Below are positions 1 through 6,513 of a stretch of DNA of 12,342 bases, one piece after another; positions within the stretch are counted from its first letter, which is position 1; each line of letters starts with the position of its first letter. Made by a program: the position numbers and the translations under genes. A model generated the notes under the pieces. It had not been told where the DNA came from and did no database searches. It was given only the letters and a program-made list of their open reading frames with translations. The stretch covers positions 4,452,403 through 4,464,744 of the forward strand of contig CP070771.1 of the NCBI GenBank assembly GCA_020345785.1. The letters are read 5' to 3'. Source of the stretch: Desulfobacterales bacterium (GTDB lineage: Bacteria > Desulfobacterota > Desulfobacteria > Desulfobacterales > JAFDCJ01).

Positions 1-82
1 TTTTATCAGGCGAAAAATAGTTGGCCTCCACCAGCGCCGGCACGCCGTCATAGTCCATCCAGATCCAGGACATGTCATCCAT
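1..82 (-). CDS. Possible 5' end of an unidentified gene running off the left edge
   Basis: An open minus-strand frame leaves the window at its left edge. From the ATG at 82 it reads MDDMSWIWMDYDGVPALVEA and then NYFSPDK, which looks like ordinary protein (Trp-, Asp- and Tyr-rich). The frame stays open upstream to an in-frame TAG near 147, and a G-rich stretch precedes the ATG but is not a convincing Shine-Dalgarno site. It lies downstream of lptF on the same strand, about 140 nt away. It does not resemble the start of LptG, the usual partner there. I do not recognise the family. Only 27 residues are visible, so this could also be a chance open frame or a decayed gene. Confidence 0.25.
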   Translation of the reverse strand, partial: MDDMSWIWMDYDGVPALVEANYFSPDK

Positions 83-224
83 GCCCCATCCCAGTAGATC
101 TTCACAGCGAAAAGTGGGTGAAAGCCGTTGTAACCACTTCTACTGCTGAAACAATTTCTAAAAAATCCCGTGACCACGACCGCTGCGGTCTCCAGCACTT
201 GTTTTGATGACTTTAATGTATCAA

Positions 225-1412
225 CTAGGAAGTCGTTTTTGGACGGGCAAATCTGGCAAAAAGCTTCTGGACGTGCTGAGCAATAAGCTCTATTTTTATC
301 GAGCGCTCTCTGCCGGTTTGAATAAGGAAAAACATTCCGATGCTTCCCATCACTAAATTTGGCAGCCACATTCCTATCTCTGGGGGGTAGGTACCATCCT
401 CTCCAAAAGCATATCCCGCCGTTAAAAGCAGGTAGTAGAGCAGGAAGAAGAAAAGGCATAAAATCAAGCCGAATGAGCGTTTGGATGTTTTGGATTGAAT
501 CCCCAACGGAAACGCAAGCAGTCCCATAGAAAGGCAGGCAACGGGTATTGAAAATCGTCGATGCAGGACTATTTTCACTTTATTATATGCTTCGTCTTTA
601 CTCTCAGAATCATCCATGTATTTGCGCAGCTCTGCGATGCTCATTTCCTCCCGATGTTTATTTCTATTTTCAGTATTGGCAAGCTCTTTTCCGAAATCAA
701 AGCTCAATTTGTAGGTATCAAAGTGGATTGAGGTGGCCGATCTACTTTTGAGGTTGGTCTGATGGATGGTTCCATTGGACAGCAACAGGTGAAAGATGGA
801 TTTCTCCGGCTCACTGAATAGTTGACCTTCCGGAGCGACGACCGTGCTGACGACATCCGGCTTTCGTTTATCTTCGATAAAGATGTCGAGCAACTTTTTA
901 TTATGGGGGTCCATTTTGTTGACGTATAGAACGACGTCTTTAATTGCGTCGTTGAAAGTTCTCTCCTTCAGTCCGATATCGACATTAGATGCCGCCAACC
1001 GCCGGGCCATTTCTTCAAGGGCCGTTTTGGATCTCGGTACCGCGTACAGCGTAATAAAGGCCGTTAATAGACATCCAAACAAAGAAAAAAGCAAAACCGG
1101 AGGCAGCAACCTGTAGACACTTAAGCCGCATGACTTTAGGGCAACAATCTCATTGTCGCTGGACAACCGCAGAAAAGTCAGCAACACCGTCATCATAACC
1201 GACATCGGAATAATGAACATCAAAAACCAGGGCAGCGTAAAAAGCAGGATCGTCAGTACGGCAAATATATTAATGTTGTAATTGACGATCCAGTTGGTGA
1301 TTTTGATCATTTCGGTCATCACAAACAAAAAAGTAAATACCACCACGTTGATGCTGAAGGGAGCCAACATCTCCTTTATAATATACCGGTTGGTGATGGT
1401 ATTAATCTTCAT
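225..1412 (-). CDS. lptF: LptF/LptG-family permease of the lipopolysaccharide export ABC transporter (LptF-like)
   Basis: Inner-membrane half of the LptB2FG transporter, which extracts lipopolysaccharide from the outer leaflet of the inner membrane and feeds the Lpt bridge. The 395-residue length is normal for the family. Three N-terminal membrane helices (about 15-40, 50-80 and 100-125) are followed by a periplasmic beta-rich domain (about 130-265, including VAPEGQLFSEPE and LSNGTIHQTN) and three C-terminal helices (about 285-370). The cytoplasmic loop SDNEIVALKSCGLSVYRLL (about 85-103) matches the conserved LptF/G coupling segment that contacts the LptB ATPase. The N-terminus (RYIIKEMLAPF) and the missing LptG-type opening favour LptF over LptG. 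The ATG at 1412 has only a weak upstream GGAA. A promoter with a perfect -35 lies just upstream. No lptG follows directly, which is uncommon because the pair is usually adjacent. Confidence 0.9.
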   Translation of the reverse strand: MKINTITNRYIIKEMLAPFSINVVVFTFLFVMTEMIKITNWIVNYNINIFAVLTILLFTLPWFLMFIIPMSVMMTVLLTFLRLSSDNEIVALKSCGLSVYRLLPPVLLFSLFGCLLTAFITLYAVPRSKTALEEMARRLAASNVDIGLKERTFNDAIKDVVLYVNKMDPHNKKLLDIFIEDKRKPDVVSTVVAPEGQLFSEPEKSIFHLLLSNGTIHQTNLKSRSATSIHFDTYKLSFDFGKELANTENRNKHREEMSIAELRKYMDDSESKDEAYNKVKIVLHRRFSIPVACLSMGLLAFPLGIQSKTSKRSFGLILCLFFFLLYYLLLTAGYAFGEDGTYPPEIGMWLPNLVMGSIGMFFLIQTGRERSIKIELIAQHVQKLFARFARPKTTS

Positions 1413-1438
1413 AGGGATAGTTCCGTAACATCATAAAA

Positions 1439-1467
1439 ACAGTAACAAAATTGATTTTGCATGTCAA
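1439..1467 (-). promoter_or_regulatory. Predicted sigma70-type promoter of lptF
   Basis: On the minus strand a perfect -35 TTGACA (1462-1467) is followed, after 17 nt, by TACTGT (1439-1444; 3 of 6 matches to TATAAT). Transcription would start near 1432, giving a leader of about 20 nt before the lptF ATG. The -35 and spacing are ideal and the -10 is weak. This is a motif match only. Confidence 0.5.
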
Positions 1468-1573
1468 TCATCAGACCCCAACGGTGCTCTACCACCAGGC
1501 GGAATAATTCAGTTTGATGCCTTACACCCGCATTTGGGCCGATATTGGATTATGATAAACGGAAGGTGAAACT

Positions 1574-1672
1574 TTGCACTTGACGGAGCATACTTTTTGG
1601 AGGAAGATCCCCCTGCTGTTACTGATTTTTCTGGCCTTCTTTACTTTTTTATTCAGATACGGTCTTAACTGA
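1574..1672 (+). CDS. Small single-pass membrane protein (32 aa) coupled to the glycosyltransferase gene
   Basis: A short plus-strand frame from TTG at 1574 to TGA at 1670-1672. A strong ribosome site, GGAAGGTGA (1561-1569), sits at good distance from the TTG. The product has a polar head (HLTEHTFWRK), one strongly hydrophobic segment (IPLLLLIFLAFFTFLF) and a short tail (RYGLN): a typical one-helix membrane mini-protein with the positively charged WRK before the helix. Its TGA is immediately followed by the ATG of the glycosyltransferase (TGAATG), and that ATG has no ribosome site of its own, so translational coupling is likely. I do not recognise a family. It may assist the glycosyltransferase or may be mainly a translated leader. 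The non-ATG start is the weakest point; a second TTG lies at 1580. Confidence 0.6.
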   Translation: MHLTEHTFWRKIPLLLLIFLAFFTFLFRYGLN

Positions 1673-3103
1673 ATGATCTCACGCATATCATCTAAAAAAA
1701 TTCTTTTACTATTCTCCCTCACCCTTTATTTCCTCCTGAGCGGATACAAACTGCTGCGATTGGGTATCCATGGCGATGGCACCGAATATGCCAGCGTGGC
1801 CAGAAATCTGGCAGACGGCGTGGGAACATTCTGGAAGCCTTACCTGGACGACATGATTCATCCGGTATTCCATGAACATCCGCCGCTGGTGTTTTGGATT
1901 CAGTCTATCTTTTTTAAAATATTCGGCAACGGGCCTTATCTTGAAGCGTTTTACGGATTTTTCATTGGCCTGATAATCCTGTTTCTCACAGCGCTCTTAT
2001 GGCAGCAGATTCGTCGAGACTTCCAATTTCATAGTGTCGGAAGTTGGTGGCCGATGTTGCTGCTGGTGCCGATTCCCATTTTTACCTACATACTACAAAT
2101 TAATCGAATCGTGAATACATGGGCGGTTATCGCCGTTGTCTCTACCTATTTGGCTTACCTCAGCACTGTTAAAACCGGAAAGACTTCCTTTTACAGCATT
2201 CTGACCGGTGTGTTTATATATCTCGGGTTCATCGCCAAGGGACCGGTCGCGTTTTTTCCGTTCGCTGTGCCGGTGCTGGCGGGACTGACATTGAAAGCAA
2301 AATATTCAAAGGCCGTCACAGTCGTATTGATTTCCCTCGTCACATTCACGGTCATTTTGCTTGCAACCTTTCATTTCTTTCCGGACAGCGTTAAATTCTG
2401 GCAGGGATTCTGGCAGGCACAGGTAATCGCAAGCTTAAAAAGCGAAAGATCCGCCGCCAGACCGCACTGGCATTATTTAGAGCGATGGTTGGCGGAGATG
2501 ATTGTGCCTTTTTTGGTGGCCGGGGTGTTTATGATAGCGGCCAAAGTACCCTTGCGCCGGATTCGATTTAATCGGCAGGCCTTATTTTTTTTATTAGTTG
2601 CACTCGCCGGCAGTTTACCGTTTGTGGTCAGCACCCGCCAGCACGGGCGCTATATATTTCATACGTATCCTTTTTTTGTGCTGAGTCTGGCGTTTGCAAC
2701 CGAAAACATCGCTGCCCAAATAGAGTCAATTCTAACCAACAAACGAAAGATACGATTTGCTGCAGGACTGATCACAGTTGTTTTTTTTGTGATCGCCGTT
2801 ACAAGTATGTTTTATCGAAAAAACCATATTGCCAGGCGACAACCGTTTTTCCACGATTTTTATTTGCAAAATATCCAATTGCCCGAACGTATCACCGTAT
2901 CAGCCTGTCCAGGAGATATGATCCTCGGTGACTGGCTCTTTGCCGATATGCAAAGATTTTACAGGGTCAGTTTGACTCCCAAAATGGGCAATGAATTTCT
3001 CATCATTGCTAAAAACGCCAACTGCACGGTACCCGAAGGCTATCAAAAAGTACATCAACAGCCGACGATTAAATATGTACTTTACAAACGAATCCAGCCG
3101 TAA
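1673..3103 (+). CDS. GT39/ArnT-like membrane glycosyltransferase
   Basis: A 476-residue polytopic membrane protein with the architecture of GT-C glycosyltransferases of the PMT/ArnT group (PMT_2 type), which move sugars from polyprenyl-phosphate donors to lipid or protein acceptors on the periplasmic side. After the first helix (about 10-30) comes the acidic loop GIHGDGTEYASVARNLADG (31-49), whose Asp35 and Glu38 sit where the family has its catalytic acidic residues. The HEHPPLVFW segment (67-75) matches the conserved HPPL of the family. About ten hydrophobic segments follow, including an FIAKGP loop, then a short soluble C-terminal part of about 90 residues. ATG at 1673 directly follows the stop of the upstream mini-protein and lacks its own ribosome site. 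The substrate cannot be told from sequence; lipid A or another surface glycan is plausible next to lptF. No downstream gene is co-oriented nearby. Confidence 0.85.
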   Translation: MISRISSKKILLLFSLTLYFLLSGYKLLRLGIHGDGTEYASVARNLADGVGTFWKPYLDDMIHPVFHEHPPLVFWIQSIFFKIFGNGPYLEAFYGFFIGLIILFLTALLWQQIRRDFQFHSVGSWWPMLLLVPIPIFTYILQINRIVNTWAVIAVVSTYLAYLSTVKTGKTSFYSILTGVFIYLGFIAKGPVAFFPFAVPVLAGLTLKAKYSKAVTVVLISLVTFTVILLATFHFFPDSVKFWQGFWQAQVIASLKSERSAARPHWHYLERWLAEMIVPFLVAGVFMIAAKVPLRRIRFNRQALFFLLVALAGSLPFVVSTRQHGRYIFHTYPFFVLSLAFATENIAAQIESILTNKRKIRFAAGLITVVFFVIAVTSMFYRKNHIARRQPFFHDFYLQNIQLPERITVSACPGDMILGDWLFADMQRFYRVSLTPKMGNEFLIIAKNANCTVPEGYQKVHQQPTIKYVLYKRIQP

Positions 3104-3110
3104 ATTTGTT

Positions 3111-3297
3111 AAATCCGAAACTCGAAGCTTGCAATTCGAAATAAATTCAAATATCAAAATGCCGAATGCCTAAATGAAAAAGAATCGAAAATACATAATT
3201 ATTCCTGTATGTAAGCCCTTTACACCGGTTTAGAACATTCAGTCATTATAATTTATAACATTGTTTCGAATTTAGGATTTCGTGCTTCGAATTTTTT
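3111..3297. repeat. Degenerate inverted-repeat element in the spacer after the glycosyltransferase gene
   Basis: The 238-nt spacer between two convergent genes holds no gene. Its two ends carry related arms in opposite orientation: on the left TCGAAGC followed by TTCGAAA (3122-3142), on the right the reverse complements TTTCGAA and GCTTCGA (3264-3290), around an A/T-rich centre. The arms match only in blocks. The style (strings of CGAA and ATTC) resembles dispersed, partly decayed intergenic repeats common in Desulfobacterota genomes; that comparison is from memory. Confidence 0.45.
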
Positions 3298-3341
3298 GGG
3301 CCTGCCTGATGCCGATAAGACTCAATATCCCCGGAACAGCG

Positions 3342-4289
3342 CTAATTCTCAGCTTTCCAGAGCAGGCTGGACACATCCACCTTCTTGTCAATCAGCCCGT
3401 GCGCCAACGCAAAGTCGGCAAATTCCTGCCAGCGTTTTGTATCCATTTTCTGGCCGGATGCGTAATATGGCAAGGTTAGCTTAAACGCATCAATTTCGGT
3501 TTTGCGATCAGCCTGCGGTACCTGTTTGAAATAGTCTGTAAGCGCCTGCTGTGGATTTTGCCTCACCTGGACGATGGCGCGATCAACAACCCGGCGAAAT
3601 GCCGCCATGGCTGCCCGGTTTTTCGCCATGGTCTTTTTGCTGGTGATGAAAATCAACTCGTCATAGTCCGGTATCCCCCATTTCTCCAGCTCGAAATAGC
3701 CGACCTCGTATCCCTTGTGCGCCATGGTAACGGTTTCATAGGTTTTAAACGGCCCCATGACGGCATCCACCTTGCCCGCTGTCAAGGACTGCACAATCGC
3801 GAATCCGACATTGATGGCCTTATAATCCCGGATAGCATTAACCCGTGCAAAAGCATCCAAGAGCACATCCATCAGACCGGGTACCGTGTAGCCGATTCTT
3901 TTACCTGTCAGATCCTTGGGTGTCGCAATACCCTTGTCTTTTAAAAAAAGCAGCGTTGTGAGCGGGTGCTCGATTAAGCGCGCAAATACCACCACATCCA
4001 GTCCGCGGGCAGCGGCAATAATCGTCTGAGGCTCGTAGGAAACAGCAACGTCCACATTGCCCGAAGCCGCCATTTTGAGCCCGTCGGACGTCTCGGAGGG
4101 GCTGATAATCTCAATTTCAAGTCCTTCTTCAGCGAAGAATCCCTGCTGGCGGGCCACATAAATGGGCAGATGATCGATATTGGGAAACCAGTCCAGAATC
4201 AGCGTTAATTTCTGGCCGGCATCGCTTGACGGGACCCAGAAGGCGACGCAAAGCAGCAATATAAATATGAGGGTGCGTTTGGTTTTCAT
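3342..4289 (-). CDS. thiY: ABC transporter substrate-binding protein for thiamine pyrimidine precursor (ThiY, NMT1/THI5-like)
   Basis: A 315-residue periplasmic binding protein. Residues 1-24 form a signal peptide (KTKR, hydrophobic core, cleavage probably after SSDA). The mature protein begins LTLILDWFPNIDHLPIYVAR, the hallmark opening of the NMT1/THI5-like family, where LDW-PN-H lies in the pyrimidine pocket, and continues with GFFAEEGLEIEI and a GNVDVAVSYEPQ segment typical of this fold. It should capture hydroxymethylpyrimidine or a formylaminopyrimidine and deliver it to ThiX/ThiZ. It is the third gene of the riboswitch-controlled operon but is separated from thiX by 385 nt of repeats and a dead gene. 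It has its own good ribosome site (AAAGGA, 7 nt before the ATG). Taurine/sulfonate binding proteins share the fold, but the LDWFPN motif and the upstream TPP riboswitch favour ThiY. Confidence 0.87.
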   Translation of the reverse strand: MKTKRTLIFILLLCVAFWVPSSDAGQKLTLILDWFPNIDHLPIYVARQQGFFAEEGLEIEIISPSETSDGLKMAASGNVDVAVSYEPQTIIAAARGLDVVVFARLIEHPLTTLLFLKDKGIATPKDLTGKRIGYTVPGLMDVLLDAFARVNAIRDYKAINVGFAIVQSLTAGKVDAVMGPFKTYETVTMAHKGYEVGYFELEKWGIPDYDELIFITSKKTMAKNRAAMAAFRRVVDRAIVQVRQNPQQALTDYFKQVPQADRKTEIDAFKLTLPYYASGQKMDTKRWQEFADFALAHGLIDKKVDVSSLLWKAEN

Positions 4290-4310
4290 TATTTTTTCCT
4301 TTCAGTTAAA

Positions 4311-4331
4311 GGTTCAACGTTCAGCGTTCAG
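4311..4331. repeat. Three-unit heptamer array (GGTTCAA, CGTTCAG, CGTTCAG)
   Basis: Three adjacent 7-bp units lie 22 nt upstream of the thiY start codon, followed by a partial GGTT. They share the GTTCA(G) core with the longer array after thiX and with the array at 6675, so they appear to belong to one degenerate heptamer family scattered through this window. Confidence 0.6.
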
Positions 4332-4528
4332 GGTTGTTTTGAAATATGAACGTCCAACATCGAATAATTGAACAACTGATACTCAACATTCATTGCCCCT
4401 GCAGCATGTTTGCCTCCTCTGGTATTTGGTGCCTGATCGACAAAATTAATGGTTCGCACTGAATACTCAAGCAACCTTTCTTCCAGCGCAGACGTTTGTT
4501 TCTTCACCTTTTCCCATTCAAAGCTCAA
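4328..4528 (-). pseudogene. Remnant of a four-helix-bundle (23S rRNA intervening-sequence type) protein gene
   Basis: This minus-strand frame reads LEERLLEYSVRTINFVDQAP, then NTRGGKHAAGAM. That closely resembles the N-terminal helix region of four-helix-bundle proteins (S23/IVP type), which typically show an L-E-R-L-L-E-F/Y-A-V-R-I block followed by NTRAGKHIAGQLLRSG. About 47 residues are recognisable against a family length of about 115-130. After GKHAAGAM the frame runs into flanking repeat DNA (NVEYQLFNYSMLDV) and stops. The initiation codon is TTG without a ribosome site. The fragment sits inside the thiX-thiY spacer between inverted repeat copies, so it is probably a dead passenger of a mobile or repetitive unit. 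The family similarity is from memory, not a search. Confidence 0.6.
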
Positions 4529-4540
4529 TGTTGGAAGTTC
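4348..4540. repeat. Imperfect inverted repeats bracketing the four-helix-bundle remnant
   Basis: GAACGTCCAACATCGA at 4348-4363 matches the reverse complement of 4525-4540 (GAACTTCCAACATTGA) at 14 of 16 positions. The two copies face each other across the dead four-helix-bundle fragment. The right copy continues into a GTTCGAT, GTTCGAT, GTTC heptamer run (4537-4554). The arrangement suggests that fragment and repeats arrived or decayed together; no target-site duplication is evident. Confidence 0.5.
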
Positions 4541-4608
4541 GATGTTCGATGTTCTTTTTTTTTAAGTTTCTCCTAAGCATAAACATTTTAGCGCTTATGT
4601 GACTTAAC

Positions 4609-4676
4609 CCCGAACCTCTGAACCCCGTACCCTGAACCCCGTACCCTGAACCCTGAACCTCTGAACCCTGAACCCT
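4609..4676. repeat. Nine-unit heptamer array (CCTGAAC family) abutting the thiX stop codon
   Basis: On the plus strand the units are CCCGAAC, CTCTGAAC, CCCGTAC, CCTGAAC, CCCGTAC, CCTGAAC, CCTGAAC, CTCTGAAC, CCTGAAC and then CCT: seven units of 7 bp and two of 8 bp. On the thiX strand this is a run of GGTTCAG-like units beginning at the thiX stop codon itself (TAG followed by GGTTCAG). The array lies in the transcribed thiX-thiY spacer. I see no protein or RNA signature in it. Confidence 0.85.
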
Positions 4677-5412
4677 ATTTCCATGTAATCACCCTGCGCT
4701 CCAGGTAACCGACAAATATCCACAACGACAATCCCATGCCGGATAGCCATAAAATGGCGGCAAAAACCAGGTCGACATTGAGCCTGGCATTGGCCTGAAT
4801 CATTAAATAACCGAGGCCCTGCTGCGCACCAACCCATTCCCCGATCACCGCCCCGATGGTCGCCACCGATACGCCGACCTTAAGCCCGGCAAAGAAATGA
4901 GGCAGCGCCCAGGGCCAATACAAGAGGCGCAATGAATTCCAGAAGCCCGCCCCCATCAGTTGAAAAAGATTGCGAAACTCGTGATCGCAGCTTTTGAAAC
5001 CCTCCAACAGATTTACCGTAATTGGAAAAAAGATGATCACCGCTGCCATCAGCACTTTGCTGGCGATGCCGTATCCGAGCCACACAACCAGCAGGGGAGC
5101 AATGGCGAAAACCGGCACCGCCTGGGAAGCCACCAGAAATGGTGCAAGGGCGTTTTCTACCGATGGATGGGTAAACATCGCAATGGACAGCGGCACCGCA
5201 ACCATTAAAGAAATAATTATACCAATCAAAACTTCCAGAGCAGTCGTGCCGGCATGGGGCAGGAGAATAGCCGCCTGAAATACAGCCACCGTGATAATTT
5301 GCGAGGGTGCGGGCAAAATAAAATCCGGCACCTGAAGCCCCCGGCAGGCCGACTCCCAGGCAGCCAGAAGGATAAAAACCACAAGCAGGGAAACATAGAA
5401 GGAATGCTTCAT
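4675..5412 (-). CDS. thiX: ABC transporter permease for thiamine pyrimidine precursor (ThiX)
   Basis: A 245-residue inner-membrane permease with about six helices (first about 5-22, then about 60-85, 95-115, 120-135, 180-200 and 215-235). The cytoplasmic EAA loop is visible at about 136-170 (EGFKSCDHEFRNLFQLMGAG, then a LPHFFAGLKVG stretch), as in the BPD_transp_1 / SsuC-TauC-ThiX group; this loop docks onto the ATPase. It should form the homodimeric channel of the ThiXYZ importer. The ATG at 5412 has a GGAG ribosome site 7 nt upstream (5420-5423). The palindromic element at 5425-5524 ends one base before that site, so it sits between thiZ and thiX. The stop codon merges into a heptamer array. 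By sequence alone a nitrate or sulfonate permease is possible; the operon context decides for ThiX. Confidence 0.87.
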   Translation of the reverse strand: MKHSFYVSLLVVFILLAAWESACRGLQVPDFILPAPSQIITVAVFQAAILLPHAGTTALEVLIGIIISLMVAVPLSIAMFTHPSVENALAPFLVASQAVPVFAIAPLLVVWLGYGIASKVLMAAVIIFFPITVNLLEGFKSCDHEFRNLFQLMGAGFWNSLRLLYWPWALPHFFAGLKVGVSVATIGAVIGEWVGAQQGLGYLMIQANARLNVDLVFAAILWLSGMGLSLWIFVGYLERRVITWK

Positions 5413-5424
5413 TTAACTACTCCG

Positions 5425-5524
5425 CTAATTAATCCGCTCTGAATAATAGAACATTCGGGATTGAAAATATTTCTTCAATCACTGAAAAAATGTGTTTGAT
5501 TGAAAATTCGGGCGGATTAATTAG
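5425..5524. repeat. 100-bp MITE-like element with perfect 13-bp terminal inverted repeats
   Basis: The element begins CTAATTAATCCGC (5425-5437) and ends with its exact reverse complement GCGGATTAATTAG (5512-5524). Inside is a further inverted pair, GATTGAA/TTCAATC. A second element with the same left end and 12 of 13 bases at the right end lies at 10021-10119. It occupies the thiZ-thiX spacer directly upstream of the thiX ribosome site. No transposase is present, so it would be a non-autonomous element. I do not see a clear target duplication. Confidence 0.75.
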
Positions 5525-5610
5525 TTTATGCTGCGCATTTATTTTATTTTTTTTATTCATTCCGCCTACTTGTATATAAGGAAACCTATCAGAAATAGGA
5601 AGCTGTTTAT

Positions 5611-5661
5611 AAAGCCAAAAACATTCTTTAAACATGCACAGCGTTCTTCCTTTTTGGCTTT
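5611..5661. repeat. 11-bp perfect inverted repeat (AAAGCCAAAAA / TTTTTGGCTTT) in the thiZ-thiX spacer
   Basis: The arms at 5611-5621 and 5651-5661 are exact complements separated by 29 nt. In the thiZXY transcript they would form a hairpin about 50 nt past the thiZ stop. The run of pyrimidines after the arm on either strand is not that of a classical terminator, so it may be an mRNA-stabilising or processing hairpin, or part of another decayed repeat. Confidence 0.5.
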
Positions 5662-5706
5662 GCCCGGAATTTGCCAAACCAAAGATTCGAAGGGTGAATA
5701 GGCTAT

Positions 5707-6453
5707 TTATCTTGACGCTGTGTATAGTTCCTCCTGCAGCAGGTTCAACACATATTCCTTGATCTCGATCAGCTGTGGATCATCGAGTCGCCGCAGTTTG
5801 GGCCCGTTTAACGAAAATCGGTCAAGCACCCGCATCGGCCGCCCGCTCAACACCAGAATCTCATCGGCCAGCCTTAGCGCCTCTTCAATGTCATGGGTAA
5901 TCATGAGAATACTTTTTTCGAATTCCACTTGAAGAATCAAAAGCAGTGCCTGCAGACTTCTTCTGGTAATGGCATCAAGGGCGGAGAGCGGCTCGTCCAG
6001 CAAAACCAGGTCGCGTTCAAACATCAGGGTGCGAACCAACGCACAGCGTTGTTTCATGCCGCCGGAAATTTCCCCGGGTAAATAGGACTCAAATCCTCCC
6101 AGGCCAAGCCGTTGAAACAGAGCCATCGCTTTTGCGCCGGATTCCGCCCTGTCGGCACCGGCAATTCTGGCCGGCAGCAATGCATTATCCAGCAGCGAAA
6201 ACCACGGCAGCAGCAAATCCTTCTGTTGCATGTAGGCGGCTATCTCCCGCAGGTGCGAAACGGCTCGACCGCGCCAGGATATCTCTCCGGCGTCTCCGGC
6301 AACAACACCCGTGAGGACATTAAACAAGGTACTTTTACCGCACCCCGACGGACCGATCAAAACGGTAAAGCCGTTTGGGGGTAGCATTAAATTAAAATTT
6401 TCGAAGATGGAAAGGTCGCCGAAGCGTTTGCTCAGACGCGCAACATTCAGCAC
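5707..6453 (-). CDS. thiZ: ABC transporter ATP-binding protein for thiamine pyrimidine precursor (ThiZ)
   Basis: A 248-residue ABC ATPase with every motif intact: Walker A GPSGCGKST (34-42), Q-loop YMQQKD (74-79), signature ISGGMKQR (129-136), Walker B LVLLDEP (149-155), D-loop SALD (157-160) and the switch histidine in THD (His187). It would drive the ThiX permease. The family is the nitrate/sulfonate/taurine-type ATPase group (SsuB/TauB/ThiZ). It is the first gene after the TPP riboswitch. The start is GTG at 6453, chosen because a GGAGGAGG ribosome site (6459-6466) lies 5 nt upstream and the reading MLNVARLSKRFGD gives a normal N-terminus. The ribosome site is complementary to an upstream CCTCC tract, so translation is probably the regulated step. 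Confidence 0.92.
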   Translation of the reverse strand: MLNVARLSKRFGDLSIFENFNLMLPPNGFTVLIGPSGCGKSTLFNVLTGVVAGDAGEISWRGRAVSHLREIAAYMQQKDLLLPWFSLLDNALLPARIAGADRAESGAKAMALFQRLGLGGFESYLPGEISGGMKQRCALVRTLMFERDLVLLDEPLSALDAITRRSLQALLLILQVEFEKSILMITHDIEEALRLADEILVLSGRPMRVLDRFSLNGPKLRRLDDPQLIEIKEYVLNLLQEELYTASR

Positions 6454-6458
6454 GAGCG

Positions 6459-6488
6459 CCTCCTCCGATGCGGACCTCTGCCGGAGGA
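6459..6488 (-). promoter_or_regulatory. Predicted Shine-Dalgarno-sequestering hairpin of the TPP riboswitch
   Basis: In the mRNA, TCCTCCG (genomic 6482-6488) is perfectly complementary to CGGAGGA (6461-6467), with a 14-nt loop. The 3' arm contains most of the thiZ ribosome site GGAGGAGG. The stem would mask the site when TPP is bound. A CTTCC stretch just upstream (about 6489-6500) could alternatively pair with GGAAG at the 3' edge of the aptamer, giving a plausible switch; that alternative pairing is inference. No U-tract terminator is seen, so control looks translational. Confidence 0.65.
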
Positions 6489-6513
6489 AAGGAAGGAATT
6501 CAGATGTGATTAA

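Noticed and set aside
150..195. GACCGCAGCGGTC hairpin with a later T-run downstream of lptF
   Set aside because: The T-run is 13 nt away from the stem and the nearer stem would have a two-base loop, so it is not a credible intrinsic terminator.
1482..1499. tRNA D-arm-like string (minus strand GGTAGAGCACC) in the lptF upstream region
   Set aside because: No anticodon stem, T-arm or acceptor pairing can be assembled around it. Chance match or a very small remnant.
4609..4676. CRISPR-like array
   Set aside because: Units are 7-8 bp with no spacers and no cas genes in the window.
5429..5677. 82-residue minus-strand frame in the thiZ-thiX spacer
   Set aside because: It reads through the palindromic element (its C-terminal half translates the terminal repeat) and has no ribosome site, domain or codon bias. 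Treated as spacer.
3342..6453. Sulfonate/taurine (ssu/tau) or nitrate transporter instead of thiXYZ
   Set aside because: The proteins belong to the same superfamilies, but the LDWFPN opening of the binding protein and the TPP riboswitch in front of the operon fit thiamine-precursor uptake.
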